In this document: in pieces, positions 8,991 to 19,740 of the stretch
How positions within the stretch are numbered: position 1 is the stretch's first letter
Layout: every line of letters begins with the position of its first letter
NCBI RefSeq assembly: GCF_902499335.1
Contig: NZ_CABVQK010000025.1
Span: 1-64,000 of the forward strand
Origin: Burkholderia lata
Lineage (GTDB): Bacteria > Pseudomonadota > Gammaproteobacteria > Burkholderiales > Burkholderiaceae
Direction: 5' to 3'
DNA length: 64,000 bases
Translations under genes and position numbers: made by a program
The notes under the pieces: model-generated
What the model was told of the DNA's origin: nothing
The model's input: the letters and a program-made list of their open reading frames with translations, nothing else
Database searches by the model: none

Positions 8991-10444
8991 GGCGCTTCTC
9001 CGGTCGTCAGCGTGATGTGCTTGTATTCGATGAAGTCGTCGATCGCGGCGGCGCCGTTGAGGCGACCCAGGCCGGATTGCCGATACCCGCCCTCCTCGAA
9101 TTCGTCGTAGACCTTCGCCCAGTCGTTGATCCAGATCGTGCCGGCCTGAAGCGACCGCGCAACCCGCATCGGACGCTGCACGTCACGCGTCCAGACCGCC
9201 GCGGCCAGGCCATATTCGCTGTCGTTGGCCAGCGCGACGGCTTCCGCCTCGGTATCGAACACCTGCATCGTCATGACAGGCCCGAAGGTTTCCTTCTGGA
9301 CGATATCGAGCCGGGCGCTATCGACTTCGAGCAACGTCGGGCGATAGAACGCGCCGCGCGCCAGTTCGCCCTCAGTCACCGGGCCGCCGCGCACGACCAC
9401 GTTCGCACCCGCCGCGATCGCCTCTTCGACCTCGCGATTCACGCGCTCGACGTTGGGCTTGTCGATGAGCGGCCCCATGTCGCTGAGCGGATCGGCGGCG
9501 GGGCCGACCCGCACCGCGGTCAGGCGTTGCGCGAGACGCGTGCGCACCGCGTCGGCGATGCCGCGTTGTACCAGCAGGCGCGAGCCGGTCATGCAGAACT
9601 GCCCGGCAAACACCGTCAGCGATTTTTCGATGACGGGCAATGCCGCGTCGAGATCCGTGTCGTCGAACACCAGGTGCGGCGTCTTTCCGCCGAGCTCGAG
9701 ACCGAAGCGCTTGAGCCGCTGAGCGCCGACGGCGGAAATCGCACGCCCTGTCGCGGTCGAGCCCGTGAAGCTGATGACGGGCACATCGGGAGAGGCGATC
9801 AGGGTCTTCGATCCGTCCGCGCCCGATTCGCTGAACAGATTGATGACGCCGCGCGGCAGCGACGGCGCTTCGGACAGGATCCGGGACACGAGCGCATTGG
9901 TCTGCGCGGTCTGGCCCGGCATCTTGACGACCGTGGTCGTCCCCGCCGCCAGCGCCGGCGCGAGCGAACGCACCATCAGCACGACGGGGGAATTCCACGG
10001 CACGATGATGCCGGCGACACCCATCGGCTCGCGCAGCACGAGCGAAACGACGTCCGGGCGCGGCGTTCCGCTGCGGCCCGTTTCGGCCCGTGCCAGCGCC
10101 GCGTAGTAGCGCAGCTTCGACGGCACCATCGACACTTCGAAATGCGCTTCGGGCTTGATCTTGCCGTTCTCCAGCGCCAGCAGGTCGATCAGCGCGTCGG
10201 CATGCCGCTCGAACGCGGCGGCCAGTTCGTCCAGCACGCGTGCGCGCAGTGCGGCATCACGTTTCCACGGCGTCTCGCGAAACGCGCGCAGCGCCGCGTC
10301 GATCGCCGCGCGCGCTTCGGGCTCGCCGCCGTCGGCATAACGGCCGATCACCGAGCCGGTCGCGGGGTCGACGGAATCGCGATGCGCGGGCGAATCCACC
10401 CACTCGCCGTCGATCCAGTGCAATACGGGAGCAGCAACATTCAT
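8987..10444 (-). CDS. NAD(P)-dependent aldehyde dehydrogenase
   Basis: The 485-residue protein is a full-length aldehyde dehydrogenase. N151 (VPWNSP), K174 (VVKMPG), general base E250 in LELGGK and nucleophile C284 in GQFCMTGSR are all present, as is the NAD-binding FTGSTATG strand. It converts an aldehyde to the acid in the cytoplasm. The stop overlaps the start of the decarboxylase gene, and an exported GMC oxidoreductase lies 12 bp upstream, so the likely order of action is alcohol to aldehyde to acid to decarboxylated product. Similar dehydrogenases act on vanillin, benzaldehyde or hydroxymuconic semialdehyde; the substrate here is inferred only from neighbours. Confidence 0.92.
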   Translation of the reverse strand: MNVAAPVLHWIDGEWVDSPAHRDSVDPATGSVIGRYADGGEPEARAAIDAALRAFRETPWKRDAALRARVLDELAAAFERHADALIDLLALENGKIKPEAHFEVSMVPSKLRYYAALARAETGRSGTPRPDVVSLVLREPMGVAGIIVPWNSPVVLMVRSLAPALAAGTTTVVKMPGQTAQTNALVSRILSEAPSLPRGVINLFSESGADGSKTLIASPDVPVISFTGSTATGRAISAVGAQRLKRFGLELGGKTPHLVFDDTDLDAALPVIEKSLTVFAGQFCMTGSRLLVQRGIADAVRTRLAQRLTAVRVGPAADPLSDMGPLIDKPNVERVNREVEEAIAAGANVVVRGGPVTEGELARGAFYRPTLLEVDSARLDIVQKETFGPVMTMQVFDTEAEAVALANDSEYGLAAAVWTRDVQRPMRVARSLQAGTIWINDWAKVYDEFEEGGYRQSGLGRLNGAAAIDDFIEYKHITLTTGEAP

Positions 10445-10456
10445 GACGTTCTCCGG

Positions 10457-12145
10457 TCAGCTGTAGCGGCGGGCGATATGCTCGGCCGTCGCGATGGTGG
10501 TGATGTTGGTCGCGACCGAAATCGCATCCGGAAAAATCGATGCGTCGACGACACGCAGGCCGCTCACGCCGTGCACCTGCCCTTCGAGATCGACGACGGC
10601 ATGCGGATCGTTGATGACGCCCATCGGCGCGGTCGAAGTCGGATGGTGGTACGTGTCGAGTGTCGATCGCGCCGACGCCAGGATCCGTTCGTCCGATTCC
10701 GCACCCGGCCCCGGATTCAGTTCGGAATGAATGAGGCCGGACAGCGGCGCGGTGCGGCCGATGCGGCGCGCCAGCTTGATGCCTTCGAGCAGCCGCGCGC
10801 GATCCTGCGCTTCGCCGAGGAAATTCAGGTCGATCACGGGCGCATCGCCTGCCTGCCGGCTCGCGAGTTTCAGGCTGCCGACCGACAACGGCCGCGTGAG
10901 CGCGACCGCGAGCACGAAGCCGACCTTGGTCGGGCTCTGGTCGTGCGGGAACAGGTGCGTCGCGGTGATGTGCAGGTCGAGATCGCCGTGCTGCGCGGTC
11001 GAGCTGTTCGTCCACAGGAACGCACCGATCGACGGCGACTGATCGCCGATCCGGTCGGGGCGTGCCGCATACGCGTTGTAGTAGAACGGATGATCTTTCA
11101 GGCGCTGGCCCACCGGCAACGCGGCCACTTCGGGAATCGACAGCGCACGCAGGTCGGCACCCGGCCCGATGCCCGAACGAAGCAGAATGGCTGCACTGCC
11201 GTACGCACCCGCACTGAGGATCACCTCGTTCGCGTGGATCTCCTCGCCGTTGTCGAGCCGAACGCCGACGGCCCGCCCGTGCGCAAACAGCACGCGATCG
11301 ACCAGCGCACCGCCGCGAATCGTCAGGTTCGACCGCGCCCGAACCTCATTGGTCAGGTAGGCCATGCCCGTGTTGACGCGCACACCGTTGACGATATTCA
11401 TCGGATACGGGCCGACGCCGTTGGCGTCCGCGCCGTCGAAATCCTCGATCGCGCGATAACCGTTCGCGATCGTCGCATCGACGAACGCGCGCTGCATCGG
11501 CGTGATGTCCTCGCGCGTCAGCTGACGCACCGGCAGCGGCCCCGCCTGGCCATGCGACACGCTGTCGTTGTCGCGATGCTCGAGCCGCCGGAACGACGGC
11601 AACATCTCCTCGTACGACCAGCCAGGGAGATTCCAGTTTTTCAGATCCTGCGGCCGCGCGCGAATGGCGACGGCCCCGTTGATCGCCGAACTGCCGCCGA
11701 GCACCTTGCCGCGCAGCGCGTTGATCGGGTGATCGATGTAGCCGGCCTGCGTGCGATAGCCCCATTCATGCCGCGCATCGCCACCGACGATATCGCTGCT
11801 GGCGATCACGTGCGGGTAGTCCCACGCAGCATAGTTGTGCCCGGCCTCGAGCAGCAGGACGTGGCGGCTGGCCTTCTCGCTCAGGCGGGCCGCCATCACG
11901 GCACCGGCTGAGCCGCCGCCGACGACCAGCACATCGACGGTTCGCGGGCCGCTTCCGGTCCTGGTGCGGGGCGATGTGTCAGCAGCGCCCGAGCCGGACG
12001 CGTTCGACGAACTCGACGAGCTTGCCGCACTGGCCGCGATCGCGTCGGCGCCGAGCAGCGAACCGACGGCGAGCGTGGCCGAATGGGCGAGGGTTTGCGC
12101 GAGCATGACGCGGCGCGCAGGATGATGCAGCGTGGTGTTCTTCAT
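10457..12145 (-). CDS. GMC-family FAD oxidoreductase, probably exported
   Basis: A glucose-methanol-choline oxidoreductase of about 562 residues. The FAD-binding VDVLVVGGGSAGAVMAARL motif, KVLGGSSAINGA, and a C-terminal HHPTSTAPMG block with the active-site His region and ATNITTIATAEHIA are all clear. The N-terminus has an Arg pair before a hydrophobic stretch and then an unusual Ser/Ala-rich linker of some 30 residues before the flavin domain. This looks like a Tat or lipoprotein-like export segment, so the enzyme may work in the periplasm. An upstream ATG at 12163 is in frame, but the ATG at 12145 has the better ribosome site (GGAGAAAG). It probably oxidises an alcohol to the aldehyde used by the adjacent dehydrogenase. 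Confidence 0.85.
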   Translation of the reverse strand: MKNTTLHHPARRVMLAQTLAHSATLAVGSLLGADAIAASAASSSSSSNASGSGAADTSPRTRTGSGPRTVDVLVVGGGSAGAVMAARLSEKASRHVLLLEAGHNYAAWDYPHVIASSDIVGGDARHEWGYRTQAGYIDHPINALRGKVLGGSSAINGAVAIRARPQDLKNWNLPGWSYEEMLPSFRRLEHRDNDSVSHGQAGPLPVRQLTREDITPMQRAFVDATIANGYRAIEDFDGADANGVGPYPMNIVNGVRVNTGMAYLTNEVRARSNLTIRGGALVDRVLFAHGRAVGVRLDNGEEIHANEVILSAGAYGSAAILLRSGIGPGADLRALSIPEVAALPVGQRLKDHPFYYNAYAARPDRIGDQSPSIGAFLWTNSSTAQHGDLDLHITATHLFPHDQSPTKVGFVLAVALTRPLSVGSLKLASRQAGDAPVIDLNFLGEAQDRARLLEGIKLARRIGRTAPLSGLIHSELNPGPGAESDERILASARSTLDTYHHPTSTAPMGVINDPHAVVDLEGQVHGVSGLRVVDASIFPDAISVATNITTIATAEHIARRYS

Positions 12146-12298
12146 GGCAGACGCTTTCTCCATTGAATGCGTGTGCCACAGTACGGTCGGGCCCCGCGAC
12201 CGGATAGCTAGCGGAAACCGAACCGGTGGTTCGCTTTTTCCGAACGCGCGCGTCTGCCCGTCATGCGCGCCGCCCCCGCCGGCGAGGCGGCTGCATGC

Positions 12299-13243
12299 TC
12301 AAGTATGCGAAGGATGCGGAAGCAGGCCGCGTTCGATCAGCGGCACGTCCCAGCGGGCCGGATGGCCGATCTCGTCCTCCAGGAACCGGACCAGCGCCTG
12401 GATCTTGGGCGACGTGCGAACCGTCTTGCGATAGACGACGTTGACCTGCCCGCCGGACGGCGCATATTCCGGCAGCACCGACACGAGTTCGCCGGACACC
12501 AGCGCTTCGGACGCCAGGAAGGTCGGCAGGATCGCGAGCCCCAGCCCGGCGGTCGCACCGGCAAGCAGTTGAAACCCCGAATCGGTCCGCATCCGCACCC
12601 TGACGCGAAACGACTGCTTTTCGTACTCGAGCGGCAGGCTCCACATCCCATGCGGTTCGCGATTCAGATAGAGCAGGCCGTCGTGATGCGGCAGGTCGTC
12701 GGGATGCACCGGCATGCCGCGCCGCTCGAGATAGCCCGGGCTCGCACAGATCAAGTGCCGGTTGACGGTAACAGGGCGGGCGATCAGGCTGGAATCGGCG
12801 AGCGGACCGAGACGGATCGCCGCATCGAAGTGCCCATCCTGAAGATTCGACAGCCGGTCGTCCGCTTCGACGTCGAGGCACAGCGCCGGATACATGTCCG
12901 CGAATCGCGACAGCAGCGGCGCAAGATAGCGCGCGACGAAGGTCACGGGCACGGAAAGCTTCAGGCTGCCGCTCAAGCTCGAGCCGGCCTCGTTCACTTC
13001 GCCCTCGATGCGCTCGAGTTCCTGCAGCAGCTGCCGGGATTGCTCGAAGAACCGCTGCCCCGGATCGGTCAGCTGCAGCGAACGGCCTCGCTTGAGCAAC
13101 GTGCAGGCCAGGCGCCGCTCGAGCTTCTGGATACGGGCACTGACGATCGACTTGGTGGTGCCGAGGCGACGGGCGGCTTCGGAGAAGCTTCCCGCCTCGA
13201 CCACGGCCACGAACGTACTCATGTCGGAAAATTTGTTCATCAT
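12299..13243 (-). CDS. LysR-family transcriptional regulator (CrgA/DmlR-like)
   Basis: About 314 residues. The start at 13243/13240 (two adjacent ATGs) is preferred because MNKFSDMSTFVAVVEAGSFSEAARRLG is the standard LysR beginning; the frame continues upstream but gives an Arg-rich, non-homologous extension. A helix-turn-helix with TTKSIVSARIQKLE and an effector domain (GSLKLSVPVTF, GLAILPTFLASEALVSGELV) are visible. It is transcribed in the same direction as, and upstream of, the GMC/aldehyde dehydrogenase/decarboxylase genes, and divergently from the polyol ABC operon at 13488. It could regulate either. Control of the aromatic set is favoured because the polyol operon has its own AraC gene. 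Confidence 0.88.
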   Translation of the reverse strand: MMNKFSDMSTFVAVVEAGSFSEAARRLGTTKSIVSARIQKLERRLACTLLKRGRSLQLTDPGQRFFEQSRQLLQELERIEGEVNEAGSSLSGSLKLSVPVTFVARYLAPLLSRFADMYPALCLDVEADDRLSNLQDGHFDAAIRLGPLADSSLIARPVTVNRHLICASPGYLERRGMPVHPDDLPHHDGLLYLNREPHGMWSLPLEYEKQSFRVRVRMRTDSGFQLLAGATAGLGLAILPTFLASEALVSGELVSVLPEYAPSGGQVNVVYRKTVRTSPKIQALVRFLEDEIGHPARWDVPLIERGLLPHPSHT

Positions 13244-13487
13244 CCGTTTCGACTGGGCGCAGGCGCAATGCCGGCGATGGTGCCACGCGCGGGCCGAACG
13301 TGCTCGGTCACGCCGCCGCCGGCCCGCCTCTCGCCCCACCACCACATTTTGTGCATCGCACGACCGACCCTGAGCAAAAAGTATCGGTCGGCGAATTCTT
13401 TTGATGTGGTGATCGCATCGCCCCCGTCACACCATTGTTCCTGCCGTCATCGACGGCATTCGAACAAGCAGAATCAAGGAGACACGG

Positions 13488-14762
13488 GTGAACAAGATGC
13501 GAATCGTCGCAGCCGGCGTGCTGCTCGGCGCCTGTCTGCCGGGCGTCGTGACCGCGCAGGTCTGCAAGGTGCCGACCCTTCGGGTGCTCGCGCAGAAGAG
13601 CCTCGGCCTGTCGGTGATGGAGAAATCGCTGGCCGACTACGAGAAGAAGAGCGGCACCAAGGTCGAGATCAGCTATTTCGGCGAGAACGACCGCCGCGCG
13701 AAATCGCGGCTCGACGCGTCGACCGGCGCGGGCTCGTACCAGATCTACTACGTCGATGAGGCGAACGTCGCCGAATTCGCGTCGGCCAACTGGATCGTGC
13801 CGCTCCTCAAGTACTACCCGAAGGAATACGACTACGACGACTTCCTGCCCGGCCGCCGCGCGGTCGCGAGCTACAACGGCGTCGCGTACTTCGCGCCGCT
13901 GATCGGCGGCGGCGACTTCCTGTTCTACCGCCGCGACCTGCTCGACGCCGCGCACATCCCGGTGCCGAAGACGCTCGACCAGCTCGTCGCCGCGATCAAG
14001 AAGCTCAACGCGCCGCCGAAGCTGTACGGCTGGGTCGCGCGCGGCCAGCGCGGCTCGGGGATGAACGTGTGGCGCTGGTCGCCGTTCATGCTCGGGATGG
14101 GCGGCGCCTGGACCGACAAGGGCGGCCAGCCCGCGTTCAACTCGCCGGCCGCCGTGAAGGCCACGCAGCTCTACAGCGACCTGTTCAAGTACGCGCCGCC
14201 GGGTGCCGCGACCTACGACTGGAGCAACGCGCTCGAAGCGTTCCGCTCGGGCAAGGTCGCGTTCATGATCGAATCGACGCCGTTCGCGGACTGGATGGAG
14301 GATGCGAGCAAGTCGAGCGTGGCCGGCAAGGTCGGCTACACGCGCCCGCCCGCGCCGCTGCCGTCGGCCGCCTACGGGCACGGCTTCGCGATCTCGGCGG
14401 TCGGTGCTAAGGACGACTGCACGCGGATGGCCGCCGGCCGCTTCATCGCGTGGGCGACCAGCAAGGACCAGGAGCAGGCACGGCTGCGCAACGGCGTGTT
14501 CAGCGACTACAACCGCACGAGCACGATCGCGAGCCCCTACTTCAAGCAGCACGTCGCGCCGCAGATCCAGGCCGGGTTGAACGACACCAACCCGGTCACG
14601 CAGGTGACGATCTGGCGCACGCCGCAGTGGCCCGACATCGGCGACAACCTCGGCATCGCGCTCGAGCAGGTGTTCACCGGCACGCAGACGGATAGCCGCG
14701 GCACGCTCGACGACGCGGCCCAGTACGCGAAGGATGCGCTCGAACATGGCGCTCGCAAATGA
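13488..14762 (+). CDS. ABC transporter sugar/polyol-binding protein
   Basis: The 424-residue family-1 solute-binding protein begins with a signal peptide (hydrophobic stretch to about residue 23, cleaved near VTAQVC) and is expected in the periplasm. Features such as GGGDFLFYRRDLLDAA, GRQRGSGM-like central segments and a Trp/Tyr-rich pocket region fit binding proteins for polyols and sugars. The start is GTG after AAGGAGACACGG. The last bases overlap the start of the first permease gene. Together with two permeases, an ATPase and xylitol-type dehydrogenase and kinase genes, it forms a complete import and catabolic operon. Xylitol, arabitol or sorbitol are the likely ligands, inferred from the downstream enzymes. 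Confidence 0.9.
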   Translation: MNKMRIVAAGVLLGACLPGVVTAQVCKVPTLRVLAQKSLGLSVMEKSLADYEKKSGTKVEISYFGENDRRAKSRLDASTGAGSYQIYYVDEANVAEFASANWIVPLLKYYPKEYDYDDFLPGRRAVASYNGVAYFAPLIGGGDFLFYRRDLLDAAHIPVPKTLDQLVAAIKKLNAPPKLYGWVARGQRGSGMNVWRWSPFMLGMGGAWTDKGGQPAFNSPAAVKATQLYSDLFKYAPPGAATYDWSNALEAFRSGKVAFMIESTPFADWMEDASKSSVAGKVGYTRPPAPLPSAAYGHGFAISAVGAKDDCTRMAAGRFIAWATSKDQEQARLRNGVFSDYNRTSTIASPYFKQHVAPQIQAGLNDTNPVTQVTIWRTPQWPDIGDNLGIALEQVFTGTQTDSRGTLDDAAQYAKDALEHGARK

Positions 14763-15705
14763 CGGCGCCGGCGGACGCGCGCTCGGCGTCCGGCCGGCCC
14801 CTTCCACACCGTCCGCCCGGCGCGGCCGCGCGCGCCGCGACCGCACGAGCCTGCCGTGGGTGTTCCTCGCGCCGACGCTCGCGCTGCTCGCGGTCCTGAG
14901 CCTCGTCCCGACGGTCGCCGCAATCAACCTCGCGCTGCGCAACCGCGTGCTGCGCTACCCGGACAGCGAATACGTCGGCCTGCGCAACTTTATCCGGCTC
15001 GCGTCCGACCGGCGCTTCCTGAACGCGATCGAGGTGTCGGTGCTGTGGGAAGTCGTCACGGTGGCCGGCGCGGTGCTCGTCGGGATCGCGCTGGCCGTGT
15101 TCCTGTTCGAGCGCGTGCACGGCCGCTGGCGCCGCCTCGCATCGCTGGTACTGATCATGCCGGTGCTGCTGCCGCGCGTATCGGCCGCGTTCATCTGGAA
15201 GTTCATGTACGCGCCGCTCACCGGCATCCTGAGCTGGCTCCTCGGCATGCTCGGTATCGAGAACACCGCGTTCCTCGCCGATCCGCATCTCGCGCTGTAC
15301 GCGGTCGCGCTGGTCGACGTATGGCAATGGGGGCTGTTCTTCGCAGTCGTGATCCTGAAGCTGCTGGAGACGCTGCCGCCCGAGCCGCTCGAAGCCGCGC
15401 GGCTCGACTACGCGACGACGTGGCAGGTCCATGCGTACATCGCGCTGCCGATGCTGAAGGCGCCGCTCGTGAGCCTCGTATTCATCAAGATGGTCGAGTC
15501 GCTGCGCTCGTTCGACCTGATCTACGTGATGACCAAGGGCGGCCCCGGCATCGCGACCGAGACGCTCGACCTGTACGCGTACCAGCAGGGCATCGGCCTG
15601 GCCGGCAAGGTGTCCTATGCGTCGGGCATGGCCGTGCTGATGATGGTCGCGACCACGCTCGTCTTCACGCTCATCTGGAAGAGGGTCAACAAATGGGACG
15701 ACTGA
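14746..15705 (+). CDS. ABC transporter permease (MalF-type)
   Basis: About 319 residues with six predicted membrane helices, beginning LPWVFLAPTLALLAVLSLVPTV. The EAA cytoplasmic loop reads EAARLDYATTWQVHAYIALPMLKAP, which docks on the ATPase. The preferred ATG at 14746 lies inside the end of the binding-protein gene (a 17-bp overlap); an in-frame ATG at 14734 is also possible. It pairs with the second permease to form the channel of the polyol importer. Confidence 0.9.
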   Translation: MALANDGAGGRALGVRPAPSTPSARRGRARRDRTSLPWVFLAPTLALLAVLSLVPTVAAINLALRNRVLRYPDSEYVGLRNFIRLASDRRFLNAIEVSVLWEVVTVAGAVLVGIALAVFLFERVHGRWRRLASLVLIMPVLLPRVSAAFIWKFMYAPLTGILSWLLGMLGIENTAFLADPHLALYAVALVDVWQWGLFFAVVILKLLETLPPEPLEAARLDYATTWQVHAYIALPMLKAPLVSLVFIKMVESLRSFDLIYVMTKGGPGIATETLDLYAYQQGIGLAGKVSYASGMAVLMMVATTLVFTLIWKRVNKWDD

Positions 15706-16532
15706 TGGCCCGCCGCGGCACCGCCGCGACCGTTTCGCACCTGTCGACCGTCATGATCGCCGGCGCGATCCTGCTCGTCGCCGCGTTCCCGCTGTTCTGG
15801 GCCGTGCTCAATTCGCTCAAGCACCTGCTCGACATCGTCACGCCCACGCCGCGCTTCATCTTCACGCCGACGCTCGCGAACTACGAGCAGGTGCTGTCGA
15901 GCCCCGAGGTGCTGATCGGGCTCGGCAACAGCATCGCGATCGTCGGCGCGGCCGTGCTGATCGGCGCGGTGCTCGGCGTGCCGGCCGCGTATGCGATCGC
16001 ACGGTACCCGATACGCGGCAAGCGCGACATCCAGTTCTTCCTGCTGTCGCTGCGCTTCCTGCCGCCGGTCGCGGTCGCGCTGCCGCTGATCGCGATCTGG
16101 GTCGATCTCGGGCTGTACGACACGAAGCTGTCGATGATCGTCACGTACCTGCTCGTCACGCTGTCGACCATCACGTGGCTGTCGATCCCCGTGTTCCGCC
16201 GTCTGCCGCGCGAGATCGAGGAAGCCGCCGCGCTCGACGGCTACGGCCCGTACGCGGTGTTCTGGCATATCGCGCTGCCGGTGTGCGCGAGCACGCTGCT
16301 CGGCGGCATCGTGTTCAGCTTCGTGCTGGTGTGGAACGAACTGATGATCGCGCTCGCGCTGACGTCGTCGCGCAGCGCGACGCTGCCGGTGGTCGCATCC
16401 GCGTTCACGTCGCTCGGCCAGGAAGTGCCGTGGGGCGTGATCAATGCGTCGACGGTGCTGCTCGCGCTGCCGCCGCTCGTGTTCGTCGGCATGCTGAGCC
16501 GCCTGCTCAATTCGATGGTCAAGGGAAAATAA
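15693..16532 (+). CDS. ABC transporter permease (MalG-type)
   Basis: The 279-residue inner-membrane protein has six helices. Its EAA loop reads EIEEAAALDGYGPYAVFWHIALPV, and it ends with the WGVINAS and LLNSMVKGK region typical of MalG-like subunits. It overlaps the preceding permease gene by 13 bp; a second in-frame ATG at 15705 would give a TGATG overlap. The overlap chain shows that the transporter subunits are translated together. Confidence 0.9.
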   Translation: MGRLMARRGTAATVSHLSTVMIAGAILLVAAFPLFWAVLNSLKHLLDIVTPTPRFIFTPTLANYEQVLSSPEVLIGLGNSIAIVGAAVLIGAVLGVPAAYAIARYPIRGKRDIQFFLLSLRFLPPVAVALPLIAIWVDLGLYDTKLSMIVTYLLVTLSTITWLSIPVFRRLPREIEEAAALDGYGPYAVFWHIALPVCASTLLGGIVFSFVLVWNELMIALALTSSRSATLPVVASAFTSLGQEVPWGVINASTVLLALPPLVFVGMLSRLLNSMVKGK

Positions 16533-16542
16533 GGAGGATGTG

Positions 16543-17577
16543 TTGAAAGCGCTCGTACTCGAACGCACGCGCGAGCTCGCGCTGCGCGACATCGACCTGC
16601 CGCAGGCGGTCGGCCCCGGCGACGTCCGGATCAAGGTGCATACGGTCGGCGTCTGCGGCAGCGACGTGCACTACTACGTTCACGGCGGGATCGGCCCGTT
16701 CCGCGTCGACGCGCCGATGGTGCTCGGCCACGAGGCGTCCGGCACCGTCGTCGAGACCGGCGCCGGCGTCACGCACCTGCGCGTCGGCGACCGCGTGTGC
16801 ATGGAGCCCGGCGTGCCGCGCTTCGATTCGCCCGCGACGCTGCGCGGGCTCTACAACCTCGATCCCGACGTGCGCTTCTGGGCGACGCCTCCCATACACG
16901 GCTGCCTGACGCCGTACGTCGTGCATCCGGCCGCGTTCACGTACCGGCTGCCCGACAACGTGTCATTCGCCGAAGGCGCGATCGTCGAGCCGCTGTCGAT
17001 CGGCCTGCAGGCCGCGAAGAAGGCGGCGATGAAGCCGGGCGACCTCGCGGTCGTGATCGGCGCCGGCACGATCGGCGCGATGACGGCGCTTGCCGCGCTC
17101 GCCGGCGGCGCCGCGCGCGTGATCCTCGCCGACGTCGTGCCCGACAAGCTCGCGCTGTTCACCGACAACCCGGCCGTCACCACCGTCGACGTGCGCACGC
17201 AGCCGCTCGCCGAAGCCGTGGCGGAAGCCACCGGCGGCTGGGGCACGGACGTCGTGTTCGAGGCCAGCGGCAGCGCGAACGCGTACGCGGGCCTCGTCGA
17301 CCTGATGTGCCCGGGCGGCTGCGCGGTGCTGATCGGGATGCCGGTCGCCCCGGTGCCGCTCGACGTGGTCGCGCTGCAGGCGAAGGAAGGCCGCATCGAA
17401 TCGGTGTTCCGCTACGCGAACATCTTTCCGCGCGCGCTTGCGCTGATCGCGTCCGGCGCGATCGACGTGAAGCCGTTCATCTCGCGCACGTTCCCGTTTT
17501 CCGAAGGCGTGCGCGCGTTCGAGGAAGCGGCGAGCGGCCACCCGCGCGACGTCAAGATTCAGATCGAAATGGATTGA
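16543..17577 (+). CDS. Zinc-dependent polyol dehydrogenase, xylitol dehydrogenase-like
   Basis: The 344-residue medium-chain dehydrogenase has catalytic zinc ligands C38, H63 and E64 (GHEASG) and a GAGTIGAMTALA nucleotide-binding loop. The middle block LYNLDPDVRFWATPPIHGCL is characteristic of NAD-dependent xylitol dehydrogenases. The four structural-zinc cysteines found in many family members are absent, as in xylitol and sorbitol dehydrogenases of this branch. The start is TTG at 16543, five bases after AGGAGG, and gives the family-typical MKALVLE. A GTG three bases upstream is too close to the ribosome site. It would convert an imported polyol to a ketose, probably D-xylulose, which the downstream xylulokinase phosphorylates. 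Confidence 0.87.
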   Translation: MKALVLERTRELALRDIDLPQAVGPGDVRIKVHTVGVCGSDVHYYVHGGIGPFRVDAPMVLGHEASGTVVETGAGVTHLRVGDRVCMEPGVPRFDSPATLRGLYNLDPDVRFWATPPIHGCLTPYVVHPAAFTYRLPDNVSFAEGAIVEPLSIGLQAAKKAAMKPGDLAVVIGAGTIGAMTALAALAGGAARVILADVVPDKLALFTDNPAVTTVDVRTQPLAEAVAEATGGWGTDVVFEASGSANAYAGLVDLMCPGGCAVLIGMPVAPVPLDVVALQAKEGRIESVFRYANIFPRALALIASGAIDVKPFISRTFPFSEGVRAFEEAASGHPRDVKIQIEMD

Positions 17578-17580
17578 GCC

Positions 17581-18774
<1,194 letters not shown>

Positions 18775-18804
18775 CACGCCGGCACGCCCCCGACGGAGCA
18801 CACG

Positions 18805-19740
18805 ATGAACCCGGATCTCGAGATCGTTCCCACCCACCGCGACGAATCGTTCCGCGCGTGGATCCACGACTATCCGCATTCGGTCGCGAAGTGGCACTTC
18901 CATCCCGAGTACGAGATCCATCTGATCCAGTCGTCGCACGGCAAGATGTTCGTCGGCGATCACATCGGCGATTTCGGCCCCGGCAACCTGATCGTCACCG
19001 GGCCGAACCTGCCGCACAACTGGGTCAGCGAACTCCCCGACGGCGAACGCGTGCCGTCGCGCGACGTCGTGCTGCAGTTCTCGCGCGATGCGATCGAGAA
19101 GATGGTCGGCGCGTTCAGCGAGCTGCAGCCGGTGATCGACCTGATCGACGATGCGGCGCGCGGCGTGCAGTTTCCCGACCGCGTCGGCCTCGACGTCGCG
19201 CCGCTGATGCTCGAACTCGCGAACGCGCACGGCTGCCGGCGCGTCGAGATCCTGATGTCGCTGTTCGACCGGCTATCGTCGTGCCGCGAGCGGCGCGTGC
19301 TCGCGGGCCCCGGCTACCGCAGCGACGCGCAGCACTACATGTCGTCGACCATCAACCAGGTGCTGTCGTACCTGCAGCAGAACCTGCCCGGCATGCTGCG
19401 CGAAACCGATGTCGCCGCGTTCGCCGGCATGAGCGTCAGCACCTTCACGCGCTTTTTCCGCCGCCATACCGGCTCGTCGTTCGTGCGCTACCTGAACCGG
19501 CTGCGCATCAACGAGGCGTGCGAGCTGCTGATGTTTTCCGACCTGACGGTGACCGACATCTGCTACCGGGTTGGCTTCAACAACCTGTCGAATTTCAACC
19601 GTCAGTTTCTCGCGATGAAGCAGGTGCCGCCGTCGAGGTTCCGCGCGCTGCACCGGCTCAACGAACCGCACGGCCGCGACGACACGCCGCCGCTTCGGCG
19701 TGCGCCGCCGCGCGCCCCAGACAGGATGCTTCACACGTGA
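18805..19740 (+). CDS. AraC-family transcriptional regulator
   Basis: The 311-residue protein has an N-terminal cupin sensor (WHFHPEYEIHLI, GDFGPGNLIVTGPNLPHNW) and a C-terminal double helix-turn-helix from about residue 185 to 285 (DVAAFAGMSVSTFTRFFRRH, VTDICYRVGFNNLSNFNRQF). It lies inside the polyol operon, 30 bp after the ATPase gene and overlapping the kinase start by four bases. It is therefore probably the operon's own activator, responding to the polyol or its ketose. Its being co-transcribed with its targets suggests positive feedback. Confidence 0.9.
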   Translation: MNPDLEIVPTHRDESFRAWIHDYPHSVAKWHFHPEYEIHLIQSSHGKMFVGDHIGDFGPGNLIVTGPNLPHNWVSELPDGERVPSRDVVLQFSRDAIEKMVGAFSELQPVIDLIDDAARGVQFPDRVGLDVAPLMLELANAHGCRRVEILMSLFDRLSSCRERRVLAGPGYRSDAQHYMSSTINQVLSYLQQNLPGMLRETDVAAFAGMSVSTFTRFFRRHTGSSFVRYLNRLRINEACELLMFSDLTVTDICYRVGFNNLSNFNRQFLAMKQVPPSRFRALHRLNEPHGRDDTPPLRRAPPRAPDRMLHT

